Below are positions 9,758-18,372 of a stretch of DNA of 64,000 nt, piece after piece. Position 1 is the first letter of the stretch. The number at the start of each line of letters is the position of its first letter. The notes beneath the pieces are model-generated. The model had not been told where the DNA came from, did not search any database, and saw only the letters and a list, made by a program, of their open reading frames with translations. Source of the DNA: Ewingella sp049889095 (lineage in GTDB: Bacteria; Pseudomonadota; Gammaproteobacteria; Enterobacterales; Enterobacteriaceae); NCBI GenBank assembly GCA_049889095.1, contig JBLJFK010000003.1. One strand, 5' to 3'. The position numbers were made by a program, and so were the translations under genes.

Positions 9758-11794
9758 ATGAGCGAACGCGATATGCCTTTTTATCCGCACCTGCTGGCGC
9801 CGCTGGATTTAGGTTTTACCCAGCTTAAAAATCGCGTGCTGATGGGTTCAATGCATACCGGGCTGGAAGAGTTGGAGAACGGCCCGCAGCGCATGGCCGC
9901 GTTTTACGCAGAACGCGCGACGGCAGGCGTGGGACTTATCGTCACTGGCGGCATCGCGCCTAATCTTCAGGGCGTGGTGTATCACGGCGGCTCGGTGCTC
10001 AACCAGGCACAACAAATCCCACATCACAAGGTAGTGACCGACGCGGTGCATCTGGCCGGTGGAAAAATCGCCCTGCAGATCTTGCATGCCGGACGCTACA
10101 GCTACCAGCCCAATCCGGTCGCACCTTCGGCCTTGCAGGCGCCAATTAATCGTTTTTCACCGCTGGCGCTGACGGGCGAACAGGTCGAGGAAACCCTGGC
10201 TGATTTCGCCCGCTGTGCAGCGTTAGCGCAGCAGTCCGGCTACGACGGCGTTGAGATCATGGGATCCGAAGGCTATCTGATAAACCAGTTTTTGGCCGCC
10301 CGCACCAACCAGCGCACGGATCAATGGGGTGGCAACGCCGATAATCGCATGCGTTTTGCGCTGGAAGTGGTGCGGGCCGTACGTGCCATCTGTGGCCCAC
10401 ACTTTATTATTATCTATCGCCTGTCGATGCTGGATCTGGTCGAAGAGGGATCAAGCTGGGATGAGATCGAAACGCTGGCTCAGCGCATTGAGCAGGCCGG
10501 TGCCAGCATCATCAATACCGGCATCGGTTGGCACGAAGCCCGCGTACCCACCATCGCCACCATGGTGCCGCGCGCCGGATTCAGCTGGGTGACACGTAAA
10601 CTGATGGGCAAAGTGAATATTCCGCTGATCACCACCAACCGTATCAATGATCCGCAGGTGGCCGAAGACCTACTCGCCAGCGGCTGCGCCGACATGGTGT
10701 CGATGGCGCGCCCATTCCTCGCCGATCCGGCTTTCGTGCAGAAAGCCGCCCAGGGGCGCGCCGATGAAATTAATACCTGCATCGGCTGTAATCAGGCCTG
10801 TCTGGACCAGATTTTCGCCGGAGAACTGACCTCATGCTTAGTCAATCCCCGCGCCTGCCGTGAAACCGAAATGCCGCTGCTCCCGGCCCAGCATGTCAAA
10901 CGACTGGCCGTTGTCGGTGCGGGTCCGGCAGGACTTGCCTTCGCCACCACCGCCGCCAGTCGTGGGCATCACGTCACCCTGTTCGATGCTAACCCTGAAA
11001 TCGGGGGGCAGTTTAATATCGCTAAGCAGATCCCCGGTAAAGAGGAGTTCACCCAGACGCTGCGCTATTTCTCCCGCCAGTTGGCAATGTTGCAGGTGAC
11101 CCTGCGTCTGGGTGAAAAAGTCAGTGCCAGCCAGCTCGACGGCTATGACGAAGTGATCCTCGCCTGCGGCATCTCCCCGCGCCTGCCGGAGATCGCCGGG
11201 ATTGATCACCCGAGCGTACTGACTTATCTCGACGTACTGCGTGACAAAAAACCGGTTGGCCCTCGCGTGGCGATCATTGGCGCAGGCGGAATTGGTTTTG
11301 ATACGGCGGAATATCTGGTGCAGAGCGGCCCGTCGGCCAGTCTCGACAGCACGATTTTCAGCCATGAATGGGGGATCGATCAGACCTTGACCCAACGCGG
11401 CGGCCTGGTTCCCGGAGGCCCGAAGGCCGAGCCTGCCGCACGTGACGTGGTGTTATTGCAGCGCAAAAGCAGCAAAGTGGGTGCCAGTTTGGGTAAAACC
11501 ACCGGCTGGATCCACCGCGCCAGCCTGTTACAGCGCGGTGTGAGAATGTGGAGCGGTGTGAGCTATGAACGTATTGATAACCAGGGATTGCATATCACAC
11601 GCGACGGCGTGAGTGAATGTCTGACGGTGGATAACGTGATTATTTGCGCCGGGCAAGAACCGCAACGGGCGCTGCTTGAACCACTGCTGGCGGCGGGGAA
11701 AACGACACATTTGATTGGCGGCGCGGATATCGCCCTGGAGCTGGATGCCCGGCGGGCGATTGATCAGGGAACAAGGTTGGCCATGGCGATTTAA
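9758..11794 (+). CDS. fadH: 2,4-dienoyl-CoA reductase FadH
   Basis: The 678-residue product matches E. coli FadH. It has an N-terminal old-yellow-enzyme barrel (LKNRVLMGSMHTGLEE), the 4Fe-4S cysteines (INTCIGCNQACLDQ), a dinucleotide-binding motif (VVGAGPAGLAFA) and a C-terminal NADPH domain. It reduces 2,4-dienoyl-CoA during beta-oxidation of unsaturated fatty acids. The start at MSERDMPFYP is preferred over an upstream ATG at 9719 by alignment, though its ribosome site is weak. It precedes rlmG as in E. coli. Confidence 0.95.
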   Translation: MSERDMPFYPHLLAPLDLGFTQLKNRVLMGSMHTGLEELENGPQRMAAFYAERATAGVGLIVTGGIAPNLQGVVYHGGSVLNQAQQIPHHKVVTDAVHLAGGKIALQILHAGRYSYQPNPVAPSALQAPINRFSPLALTGEQVEETLADFARCAALAQQSGYDGVEIMGSEGYLINQFLAARTNQRTDQWGGNADNRMRFALEVVRAVRAICGPHFIIIYRLSMLDLVEEGSSWDEIETLAQRIEQAGASIINTGIGWHEARVPTIATMVPRAGFSWVTRKLMGKVNIPLITTNRINDPQVAEDLLASGCADMVSMARPFLADPAFVQKAAQGRADEINTCIGCNQACLDQIFAGELTSCLVNPRACRETEMPLLPAQHVKRLAVVGAGPAGLAFATTAASRGHHVTLFDANPEIGGQFNIAKQIPGKEEFTQTLRYFSRQLAMLQVTLRLGEKVSASQLDGYDEVILACGISPRLPEIAGIDHPSVLTYLDVLRDKKPVGPRVAIIGAGGIGFDTAEYLVQSGPSASLDSTIFSHEWGIDQTLTQRGGLVPGGPKAEPAARDVVLLQRKSSKVGASLGKTTGWIHRASLLQRGVRMWSGVSYERIDNQGLHITRDGVSECLTVDNVIICAGQEPQRALLEPLLAAGKTTHLIGGADIALELDARRAIDQGTRLAMAI

Positions 11795-11822
11795 GTAAGC
11801 ATCACATCCGACTCGTAGCGCT

Positions 11823-11937
11823 AAATCATTCAAGTTGCATCCAGGCGGCAACTGAATGAACCCCGGGAGCTTACATCAGTAAGTGACCGGGGTGAATAAA
11901 GGCAGCCAGCGCAGAGGCAGCTTGAAGGATGACGGAC
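11823..11937 (+). repeat. ERIC element 1
   Basis: It contains the two diagnostic ERIC cores: CCCCGGGAGCTTACAT and AAGTGACCGGGGTGA. It lies between the convergent fadH and rlmG and abuts the rlmG stop codon. Confidence 0.9.
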
Positions 11938-13089
11938 TTAGCTTTTTGACGCTGACTTCACGGCCCTCAACACAACAAACTTCTGGTTGGTGGCGATGGT
12001 GGTGCAGTTACCAAACAGGCGACGCAGTTTCTGGTAGTAATCCAGATGACGGTTGCCGACGATGCGCAGTTCGCCGCCGGTTTGCAGACAGCGCTTGGCA
12101 TCGCAGAACATGCGCCAGGCAGTATCATCACTCATCACGGTACCCTGATGGAACGGCGGGTTGCAAAACACCGCATGCAGGGTTTCGCGTTCAACGCCCG
12201 CCAGCATATTGTTGACTTCAAAATGGCAGCGGTTGAGATCTTCCGGCAGGTTATTCTCGACGTTCATCTTGCTCGATTCCACCGCCATGAACGACTCATC
12301 CACAAACAACATTTCTGCGTCCGGGTTCAGCGCCAGCGCGGTCATGCCGATCACGCCGTTCCCGCAACCTAAGTCGACCATGCGCCCTTCAATACCTTCC
12401 GGCAAATGCTGCATAAAGAAACGTGCGCCAATATCAAGGCCGGTGCGCGAAAAGACGTTGGCGTGGTTGGTAATGCGGTACTCGCTGTCATCAAGCGCCC
12501 ATTCGGTGGTGACCTGCTCAGCTGCCTGCGCAGGCAGGGTGGCCTCACAGTGGATCAGACGGGCTTTCTTCCACGCCAGCGTGGTTTTGGTCGGGCCAAG
12601 AATTTTCTCGAACAGTTGCAGCGTGGAGGTATGCACATCACGCGCTTTGGCACCGGCGATAATCTGCGTATCCGGCGTCACCACTTCGCGCAAAGCAAGC
12701 AGCTGTTGTTCCAGCAGAGCCAGCGTTTTAGGTATTTTGATCACCACGAGCCCGGGGTTGATCGGTAATGGCACCAGACTGCTTTGCTGAGAAATGCTTT
12801 CGTCATCAAAACCATTAAGGCGCAGATTATGGCGTGTCGCCAGTTGGCTCATAAAAGAGTCGCCAATGCTGGTCGGTTCGAATTGCTGTAGTGCACAGGC
12901 CAGCGTGCCAAAAGTATCGTTGAAAACCAGTACAGGACGGCCATTGAGCGCGTCGGTAGTGAGGGTCTGCAGCAGATACTCATCCGCAGCTTCCCATGCC
13001 TGTAACTGTGTTGACGTCTCTTCTTGCGGATAACGTTCCAGCTCCAGTTGCAGTCGCTGCTTACCCAGTTCGAGTTCGAATTGGCTCAT
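11938..13089 (-). CDS. rlmG: 23S rRNA (guanine-1835 N2) methyltransferase RlmG
   Basis: The 383-residue product is an RsmC/RlmG-type protein: a non-catalytic N-terminal half and a Rossmann C-terminal half. It carries the SAM loop VDLGCGNGVIG and the base-flipping motif CNPPFHQ. RlmG methylates G1835 of 23S rRNA. Similarity to E. coli RlmG runs the whole length, and the gene sits between fadH and ygjP as in E. coli. An ERIC element touches its 3' end. Confidence 0.95.
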   Translation of the reverse strand: MSQFELELGKQRLQLELERYPQEETSTQLQAWEAADEYLLQTLTTDALNGRPVLVFNDTFGTLACALQQFEPTSIGDSFMSQLATRHNLRLNGFDDESISQQSSLVPLPINPGLVVIKIPKTLALLEQQLLALREVVTPDTQIIAGAKARDVHTSTLQLFEKILGPTKTTLAWKKARLIHCEATLPAQAAEQVTTEWALDDSEYRITNHANVFSRTGLDIGARFFMQHLPEGIEGRMVDLGCGNGVIGMTALALNPDAEMLFVDESFMAVESSKMNVENNLPEDLNRCHFEVNNMLAGVERETLHAVFCNPPFHQGTVMSDDTAWRMFCDAKRCLQTGGELRIVGNRHLDYYQKLRRLFGNCTTIATNQKFVVLRAVKSASKS

Positions 13090-13272
13090 TAGCCTTCCTC
13101 ATTATTCAATTTGCGCTGTTTATCCCTTAAATTGAGCTATCAGTAAAATGTTTTTTCAGTTAAAAAGGGCTTTATCTGCCGTCATTAGGTGTTAACGCCC
13201 GGTTTTCTATGCAAAACCCGTATCACCCTGCGACCCTCCCTTTTGGATCAATGAGAGCTAAAGCAAACAGTT

Positions 13273-13779
13273 ATGTCTGAATTGACCTATCTGCAAGGCT
13301 ATTCTGAGTCGCTACAGACTCAGGTACACCAGTTAATCGACCAACAGCGTCTGGGGCAGGTTCTGCTGTCGCGTTATCCGCAGCCGCACGAGGTCACCAC
13401 TGACAAGTCGCTGTATCAGTTTACGCTCGATCTGAAGAATCAGTATTTACGCAGTTCCTCACCGCTGAGCAAAGTGGCCTACGACAACAAAATTCATGTG
13501 ATGAAGCACGCGCTGGGGCTGCATACTGCGATTTCCCGTATTCAGGGAGGTAAACTGAAAGCCAAGGCGGAGATCCGCGTAGCCACGGTGTTTAAAAGCG
13601 CACCGGAAGCTTTTCTTAAAATGATCGTGGTACACGAACTGGCGCATCTTAAAGAAAAAGAACACAACAAGGCCTTTTACAACCTGTGCTGTCATATGAC
13701 ACCTGACTATCACCAGTTAGAATTCGATACCCGTATGTACCTGACGCATCTGGAAATCTTCGGTAAGTTATACCCATAA
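13273..13779 (+). CDS. ygjP: YgjP, metal-dependent hydrolase with HExxH-type motif
   Basis: The 168-residue product is close to E. coli YgjP (167). It has the zinc-binding motif VVHELAHLKEKEHNKAFY typical of the YgjP/WLM-like M48-type fold. E. coli YgjP has been reported as a UTP pyrophosphatase, although its motif is protease-like. It lies divergent from rlmG and upstream of ygjR. The N terminus MSELTYLQGY matches the family. Confidence 0.9.
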   Translation: MSELTYLQGYSESLQTQVHQLIDQQRLGQVLLSRYPQPHEVTTDKSLYQFTLDLKNQYLRSSSPLSKVAYDNKIHVMKHALGLHTAISRIQGGKLKAKAEIRVATVFKSAPEAFLKMIVVHELAHLKEKEHNKAFYNLCCHMTPDYHQLEFDTRMYLTHLEIFGKLYP

Positions 13780-13801
13780 ACAAAAAACAAATTCTCCCCA
13801 A

Positions 13802-13916
13802 AAGCATTCGAGTTGCATCAAGGCGGCAACTGAGTGAATCCTCAAGAGCATACATCAGTATGTGACTGGGGTTCGCGAAGGCGGCCAACGCAGAGGCAGT
13901 TCGAAGGATGAAGGGG
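13802..13916 (+). repeat. ERIC element 2
   Basis: It resembles ERIC element 1, with cores GTGAATCCTCAAGAGCATACAT and ATGTGACTGGGG. It lies between ygjP and ygjR and ends about 15 bases before the ygjR start, so it would form most of the ygjR 5' region. Confidence 0.88.
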
Positions 13917-13930
13917 ATTATGGAGAGAAT

Positions 13931-14917
13931 ATGATTCGCTTTGCTGTTGTCGGCACCAACTGGATCACCCAACGTTTCATTGACGCCGCGCACGAGAGCG
14001 GCAAGATGAAACTGACGGCGATTTATTCCCGCACGCTGGACGGCGCAAAAGCCTTCGGTCACGAATACCCGGTCGAACACTATTTTGACTCACTGGCAGC
14101 GCTGGCCGCCTCCGCCGACATTGACGCGGTTTACATCGCCAGCCCGAACTCCCTGCACTGCCAACAAACGCTGCTGTTTCTCAGCCATAAGAAACATGTG
14201 ATTTGCGAAAAGCCACTGTCTTCAAATTTGCGCGAAGCCGAAAGCATGATCGCCTGCGCTACCGAAAACCACGTGGTGCTGTTTGAAGCCTTCAAAACCG
14301 CCTATCTGCCTAATTTCCTGCACATGAAAGACGCGCTAAATCGCATTGGTAAACTGCGTAAGGCCATCTTCAATTATTGCCAGTATTCATCGCGTTATCC
14401 GCGTTATCTGGCAGGTGAAAATCCGAATACTTTTGATCCTGCATTCTCTAATGGTTCGATTATGGATATCGGCTATTACTGCCTGGCAAGCACGGTCTCA
14501 CTGTTTGGCGAACCGCTGTCAGTCAATGCCTCAGCCACATTGCTCAAAGGCGGGGTTGATGGTCAGGGTACCGTGGTTCTGCGCTATGCCGATGATTTTG
14601 ACGTGGTGATCAACCATTCTAAAATCAGCGATTCGTTGTTGCCGAGTGAAATTCAGGGCGAAGATGGCGTGCTGCAGATGGAGAAGATCTCCGAATGCCA
14701 GACGCTGAGCCTGATCCCTCGCGGCAGCCAGAAACTCGATCTGACCCGGCCTCAGCACATCAATACCATGCTGTATGAAGCCGAGACTTTCGCACTGCTG
14801 GTGGAGAACCAGTTTGTCGGCCATCCGGGGCTGGAAGTCTCACGCATCACCGCTAAATTACTGACTGAAATCCGTCGTCAGACTGGCGTCGTCTTCCCCG
14901 CCGATAGCGCTATTTAA
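13931..14917 (+). CDS. ygjR: YgjR, Gfo/Idh/MocA-family NAD(P)-dependent oxidoreductase
   Basis: The 328-residue product starts MIRFAVVGTNWIT, a Rossmann N terminus, and has the family motif ICEKPLSSN around residue 95 with the lysine used in catalysis. The C-terminal GFO/IDH domain is complete (E. coli YgjR 334). The open frame continues 23 codons upstream through the ERIC element; ATG 13931 is right because GGAGAG precedes it and the protein alignment begins there. Substrate unknown. Confidence 0.92.
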   Translation: MIRFAVVGTNWITQRFIDAAHESGKMKLTAIYSRTLDGAKAFGHEYPVEHYFDSLAALAASADIDAVYIASPNSLHCQQTLLFLSHKKHVICEKPLSSNLREAESMIACATENHVVLFEAFKTAYLPNFLHMKDALNRIGKLRKAIFNYCQYSSRYPRYLAGENPNTFDPAFSNGSIMDIGYYCLASTVSLFGEPLSVNASATLLKGGVDGQGTVVLRYADDFDVVINHSKISDSLLPSEIQGEDGVLQMEKISECQTLSLIPRGSQKLDLTRPQHINTMLYEAETFALLVENQFVGHPGLEVSRITAKLLTEIRRQTGVVFPADSAI

Positions 14918-15009
14918 ATAGAAATCATCTGAACCTGGCAAGCGTCAGGCGCTGACAGGTTAGTATTTCGAAATGTTTGACTTTTGACATATTCTGAATT
15001 ACTTTCCGC

Positions 15010-15115
15010 TACGCATAGGGGAGTAACTTCTTCGTCGGATAATCGTCATTACGGTGTCTGGACCCGCGCTCATGCAGCGCTGTCTCAGCCATCCGGTTAC
15101 CGGGCAACCCAATAA
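15010..15115 (+). promoter_or_regulatory. yybP-ykoY (Mn2+) riboswitch aptamer of alx
   Basis: The signature AGGGGAGTAACTTC at 15017-15030 and the downstream CATCCGGTTACCGGGCAACCC block near 15090 match the yybP-ykoY motif. In E. coli this is the pH/Mn2+-responsive PRE leader of alx. A weak promoter-like TTGACA lies just upstream near 14984. The gene downstream is alx, the known partner. The exact aptamer limits are approximate. Confidence 0.85.
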
Positions 15116-15138
15116 TTCATCGAATGAATATTTACCCA

Positions 15139-15252
15139 AAATCATTCGAGGTGCAGGTAGGCGGCAAGCGCACGGATCCCGATGAGCTGACACAGGTCAG
15201 TGATTCGGATGAATAAGTGCAGCTACGCCCCTGCGGCTCGAAGGATGAAAGG
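15139..15252 (+). repeat. ERIC-like element 3, inside the alx leader
   Basis: A diverged ERIC of the type seen in Yersinia and Serratia: AGGTGCAGGTAGGCGGCAAG, then GGATCCCGATGAGCTGA, CAGTGATTCGGATGAA and CTCGAAGGATGA. It lies between the riboswitch aptamer and the terminator of the same leader. Confidence 0.8.
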
Positions 15253-15311
15253 TAAAGGGGTTGTAAGTGAGACCTTGCCGGAAGGCGAGGTTTGCTTGTA
15301 GCTCTGTAAGA

Positions 15312-15347
15312 GCGGCTAACGTCTTCCGACGTAGCCGTTTTTTTTTT
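15312..15347 (+). terminator. Leader terminator (riboswitch expression platform) of alx
   Basis: CGGCTAACGTC / GACGTAGCCG hairpin followed by ten T residues, 24 bases before the alx start codon. Its place between aptamer and gene makes it the likely regulated terminator. Confidence 0.85.
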
Positions 15348-15370
15348 GATGTTTTTTGGAGGATTGCGTA

Positions 15371-16342
15371 ATGATGAATTCTGTCGGGAACCCGATTTTG
15401 TGGGGCAGTTTCGCCGTGGTAGTGGCTATCATGCTGGCCGTTGATCTGCTATTACAGGGCCGTAAAGGCGCGCAGGTGATGACCATGAAAAGTGCCGCCA
15501 TCTGGTCGCTGGTATGGATTAGCCTGTCGTTGTTGTTCAACTTCGGCTTCTGGTGGTATCTCAACGGCGAGTTTGGCCGCGAGGTCGCTGACGCCCAGGC
15601 GACCATGTTCCTGACCGGTTACCTGCTGGAGAAAGCGCTGGCAGTGGACAACGTCTTCGTCTGGCTGATCCTCTTCAGCTACTTCTCCGTTCCTGCCAAC
15701 CTGCAGCGTCGCGTACTGGTCTATGGCGTGCTGGGCGCTATCGTCCTGCGTACCGGTATGATCTTCGCAGGCAGTTGGCTGGTGGGACAATTCAGTTGGA
15801 TCCTTTACGTCTTCGGCGCATTCCTGTTGTTCACTGGTATCAAAATGGCGCTGGCCAAAGAAGATGACGGTGAAATAGGTGAGAAGCCAATGATTCGCTG
15901 GCTGCGCAGCAAACTGCGCATGACCGATGAGCTTCAGGGTGAGAAATTCTTTGTGCGCCGCAACGGCCTGCTGTTCGCCACCCCGCTGTTGCTGGTGCTG
16001 ATCATGGTGGAACTGAGCGACGTGATTTTCGCCGTCGACAGTATTCCGGCGATTTTCGCCGTCACCACTGACCCGTTTATCGTTCTGACCTCAAACCTGT
16101 TTGCCATTCTCGGCCTGCGGGCAATGTACTTCCTGCTGGCGGGCGTGGCAGAACGCTTCTCCATGTTGAAGTATGGTCTGGCGATGATCCTGATCTTTAT
16201 CGGTATCAAAATGCTGCTGCTTGACGTTTTCCATATTCCGGTGAGTATTTCGCTCGGGGTAATCGCTACGATTTTGATTGGCACACTGTTGATCAACACT
16301 TGGGTGAATCATCGGGCCGACCGCACAAAAAATTTAAAATAA
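15371..16342 (+). CDS. alx: Alx, TerC-family membrane protein (Mn2+ export)
   Basis: The 323-residue product matches E. coli Alx (YgjT, about 321). It is a polytopic TerC-family protein with about nine hydrophobic segments and conserved acidic motifs: AVDNVFVW near residue 85 and VELSDVIFAVDSIPA near residue 215. Alx has been linked to Mn2+ export and alkaline response. ATG 15371 is chosen because GGAGG lies 8 bases upstream; a second ATG follows directly. It is controlled by the riboswitch leader and followed by a terminator. Confidence 0.94.
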   Translation: MMNSVGNPILWGSFAVVVAIMLAVDLLLQGRKGAQVMTMKSAAIWSLVWISLSLLFNFGFWWYLNGEFGREVADAQATMFLTGYLLEKALAVDNVFVWLILFSYFSVPANLQRRVLVYGVLGAIVLRTGMIFAGSWLVGQFSWILYVFGAFLLFTGIKMALAKEDDGEIGEKPMIRWLRSKLRMTDELQGEKFFVRRNGLLFATPLLLVLIMVELSDVIFAVDSIPAIFAVTTDPFIVLTSNLFAILGLRAMYFLLAGVAERFSMLKYGLAMILIFIGIKMLLLDVFHIPVSISLGVIATILIGTLLINTWVNHRADRTKNLK

Positions 16343-16371
16343 GCGGGCATGCGTCGCAATATCGTTATCCC

Positions 16372-16404
16372 AAACGGGCACGGCAAAGTGCCCGTTATTT
16401 TTTG
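16372..16404 (+). terminator. Intrinsic terminator after alx
   Basis: AACGGGCAC / GTGCCCGTT hairpin followed by ATTTTTT. Confidence 0.9.
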
Positions 16405-16479
16405 CGCTAAATTTTGTTAACCTGCGGATCCACCCTTCAGGATAGAGAACGGTGCCAACATTAAAAAAGGAATGACTCC

Positions 16480-17691
16480 ATGCAAACACAATCCTCGCCA
16501 TCGCTCACTCAACGCCTGCTGCACGCCAGCCTGGTGAAACAAATCCTCGTCGGCCTGCTGGCCGGTATCGTGCTGGCCTGGCTCGCACCCGGTGCAGCAA
16601 GCTCAGTAGGAATATTCGGCAGTTTATTTGTCGGTGCGCTGAAAGCCGTCGCGCCGCTGCTGGTACTGGTGCTGGTGACCGCCTCCATCATGAACCACCC
16701 GCTGGGGCGTAAAACCAAACTCGGGCCCATTCTGTTTCTTTACCTGCTCGGAACCTTCTCGGCAGCCCTGATCGCCGTGCTGGTCAGCTTTATGTTCCCT
16801 TCCACACTGGCTCTTAAAGCCGCTAATGTGGCAATCACCCCGCCCGGCGGCATTGTCGAGGTGCTGAAAGACCTGGTCATGAGCATTGTCTCTAACCCGT
16901 TCCGGGCGCTGATTGATGCCAATTATATCGGCATTCTGGCGTGGGCAATTGGTCTGGGTCTGGCATTGCGCCACTCCGCTGAAACAACCAAGGCGCTGGT
17001 CAGTGATATTTCGGGGGCCGTCACTAAAATTGTTCGTGTGGTGATCCGTTTTGCACCGCTGGGTATCTTTGGTCTGGTCGCAGAAACACTGGCCACCAGC
17101 GGTTTCAGCGCACTGTATGACTATGCTCACCTGCTGGCGGTGCTCATTGGCTGCATGTTACTGGTCGCGCTGGTGTTCAATCCGCTGATTGTATTTTTTA
17201 AAATCCGTCGCAACCCTTATCCGCTGGTATTCGCTTGCCTGCGGGAAAGCGGCGTCACCGCGTTTTTCACCCGCAGCTCTGCCGCCAACATTCCGGTTAA
17301 CATGAATTTGTGTCGTAAATTGGGGCTGGATGAGGATACCTATTCAGTCTCGATCCCGTTGGGTGCCACCATCAATATGGCCGGTGCGGCGATCACCATT
17401 ACGGTGCTGACGCTGGCAGCGGTGACCACTCTCGGGATTGAGGTGGATATCCTGACCGCGCTGCTGCTTAGCGTGATGGCTGCCGTCTGCGCCTGTGGTG
17501 CATCCGGTGTGGCGGGCGGTTCGCTGCTGCTGATCCCGATGGCCTGTGCGCTGTTTGGCATACCTAATGACATCGCTATGCAGGTCGTTGCCGTTGGGTT
17601 CATCATCGGTATCTTGCAGGATTCAGCAGAAACTGCGCTGAACTCATCGACCGACGTGTTGTTTACTGCGGCTGCTTGCCAGAAGGCGTAG
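16480..17691 (+). CDS. sstT: Serine/threonine:Na+ symporter SstT
   Basis: The 403-residue inner-membrane protein belongs to the dicarboxylate/amino acid:cation symporter family (E. coli SstT 414). The substrate-site signatures are visible: SGVTAFFTRSSAANIPVN near residue 262 and GATINMAGAAITITVLTLA near 297. A late GILQDSAETALNSSTD segment also matches SstT. It imports serine and threonine with sodium. Position after alx matches E. coli. It is flanked by terminators on both sides, so it is probably transcribed alone. Confidence 0.95.
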   Translation: MQTQSSPSLTQRLLHASLVKQILVGLLAGIVLAWLAPGAASSVGIFGSLFVGALKAVAPLLVLVLVTASIMNHPLGRKTKLGPILFLYLLGTFSAALIAVLVSFMFPSTLALKAANVAITPPGGIVEVLKDLVMSIVSNPFRALIDANYIGILAWAIGLGLALRHSAETTKALVSDISGAVTKIVRVVIRFAPLGIFGLVAETLATSGFSALYDYAHLLAVLIGCMLLVALVFNPLIVFFKIRRNPYPLVFACLRESGVTAFFTRSSAANIPVNMNLCRKLGLDEDTYSVSIPLGATINMAGAAITITVLTLAAVTTLGIEVDILTALLLSVMAAVCACGASGVAGGSLLLIPMACALFGIPNDIAMQVVAVGFIIGILQDSAETALNSSTDVLFTAAACQKA

Positions 17692-17702
17692 CCTGAACGA
17701 TC

Positions 17703-17732
17703 ACCGGGCGGTAACTGCCGCCCGGTTCCTCT
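17703..17732 (+). terminator. Probable terminator after sstT
   Basis: A 9-bp perfect stem, ACCGGGCGG / CCGCCCGGT, followed by a T/C-rich but broken U tract. Confidence 0.65.
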
Positions 17733-17787
17733 TCTCACCGCTTATCTCTCTTTTCGTTGTAACGGGGGGTTTATAAATTTATCGTCA

Positions 17788-18277
17788 TGATGCTTTCGCC
17801 CCTTTTCGGCAAAAAAACCTTCACCGCTGCCACTCTTGTTTTTGGCCTTACCGTACTCCAGTCCGCCACGGGTCCATCGGCGAAGTCCTGAACGCGCTGG
17901 GCGTGTCGCTCAATAATAATGCTCCGGCGTTTGTACTGGCGCAGGTGTACGGCGCGCAGCCCTACTTTGTGCTGTCAGCACGGGTGGCCTTTGAGGGCGT
18001 GCCGAAAGATATCGAAGAGGCCAGCCAAACGCTGGGGGCGTCGCCGGTGACGGTGTTTATGCGTTTAACGCTACCCTGCGCAGCACACGGGCTCGCCGCT
18101 GGGCTGGCGATTGCCTGGGTCAGGGTGATTGGCGAATTCGGCATCGTGATGGTGTTTTGCTACTTCCCTCAGGGCATACCGGTAAAACTGTTTATTAATC
18201 TGCAAAACGATGGTGTGACGTCGATTTATCCTCTGCTGTGTATCCTGCTTGATTACCGCTGCCGTTGTGGTGCCTGA
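17788..18277 (+). pseudogene. Remnant of a molybdate/sulfate-type ABC transporter permease
   Basis: The segment 17880-18250 reads as the middle of a ModB/CysT-like permease: a GEVLNALGVS stretch, then the EAA-loop region FEGVPKDIEEASQTLGAS and AIAWVRVIGEFG. The N-terminal half is missing. The upstream piece is in another frame with a stop near 17890. The C terminus is cut short by a stop at 18275. No binding-protein or ATPase gene is adjacent. It looks like a decayed fragment and is probably not functional. Confidence 0.75.
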
Positions 18278-18334
18278 TGCGGGCAGGAAAATCGAAAATA
18301 GATCTCCCACCCGAACCGGCCTGAGGTAAGAAAA

Positions 18335-18371
18335 AGCATGCGCCACCCTTTTATCGCGGTGGCGCTGATAC
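18335..18371 (-). terminator. Terminator of the hexosaminidase gene
   Basis: On the reverse strand GCGCCACC / GGTGGCGC forms a hairpin followed by ATGCTTTTTC, immediately after the stop codon of the upstream reverse-strand gene. Confidence 0.75.
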
Positions 18372-18372
18372 C

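Noticed and set aside
13862..13930. N-terminal extension of ygjR
   Set aside because: The extra codons are ERIC-derived; GGAGAG directly precedes ATG 13931.
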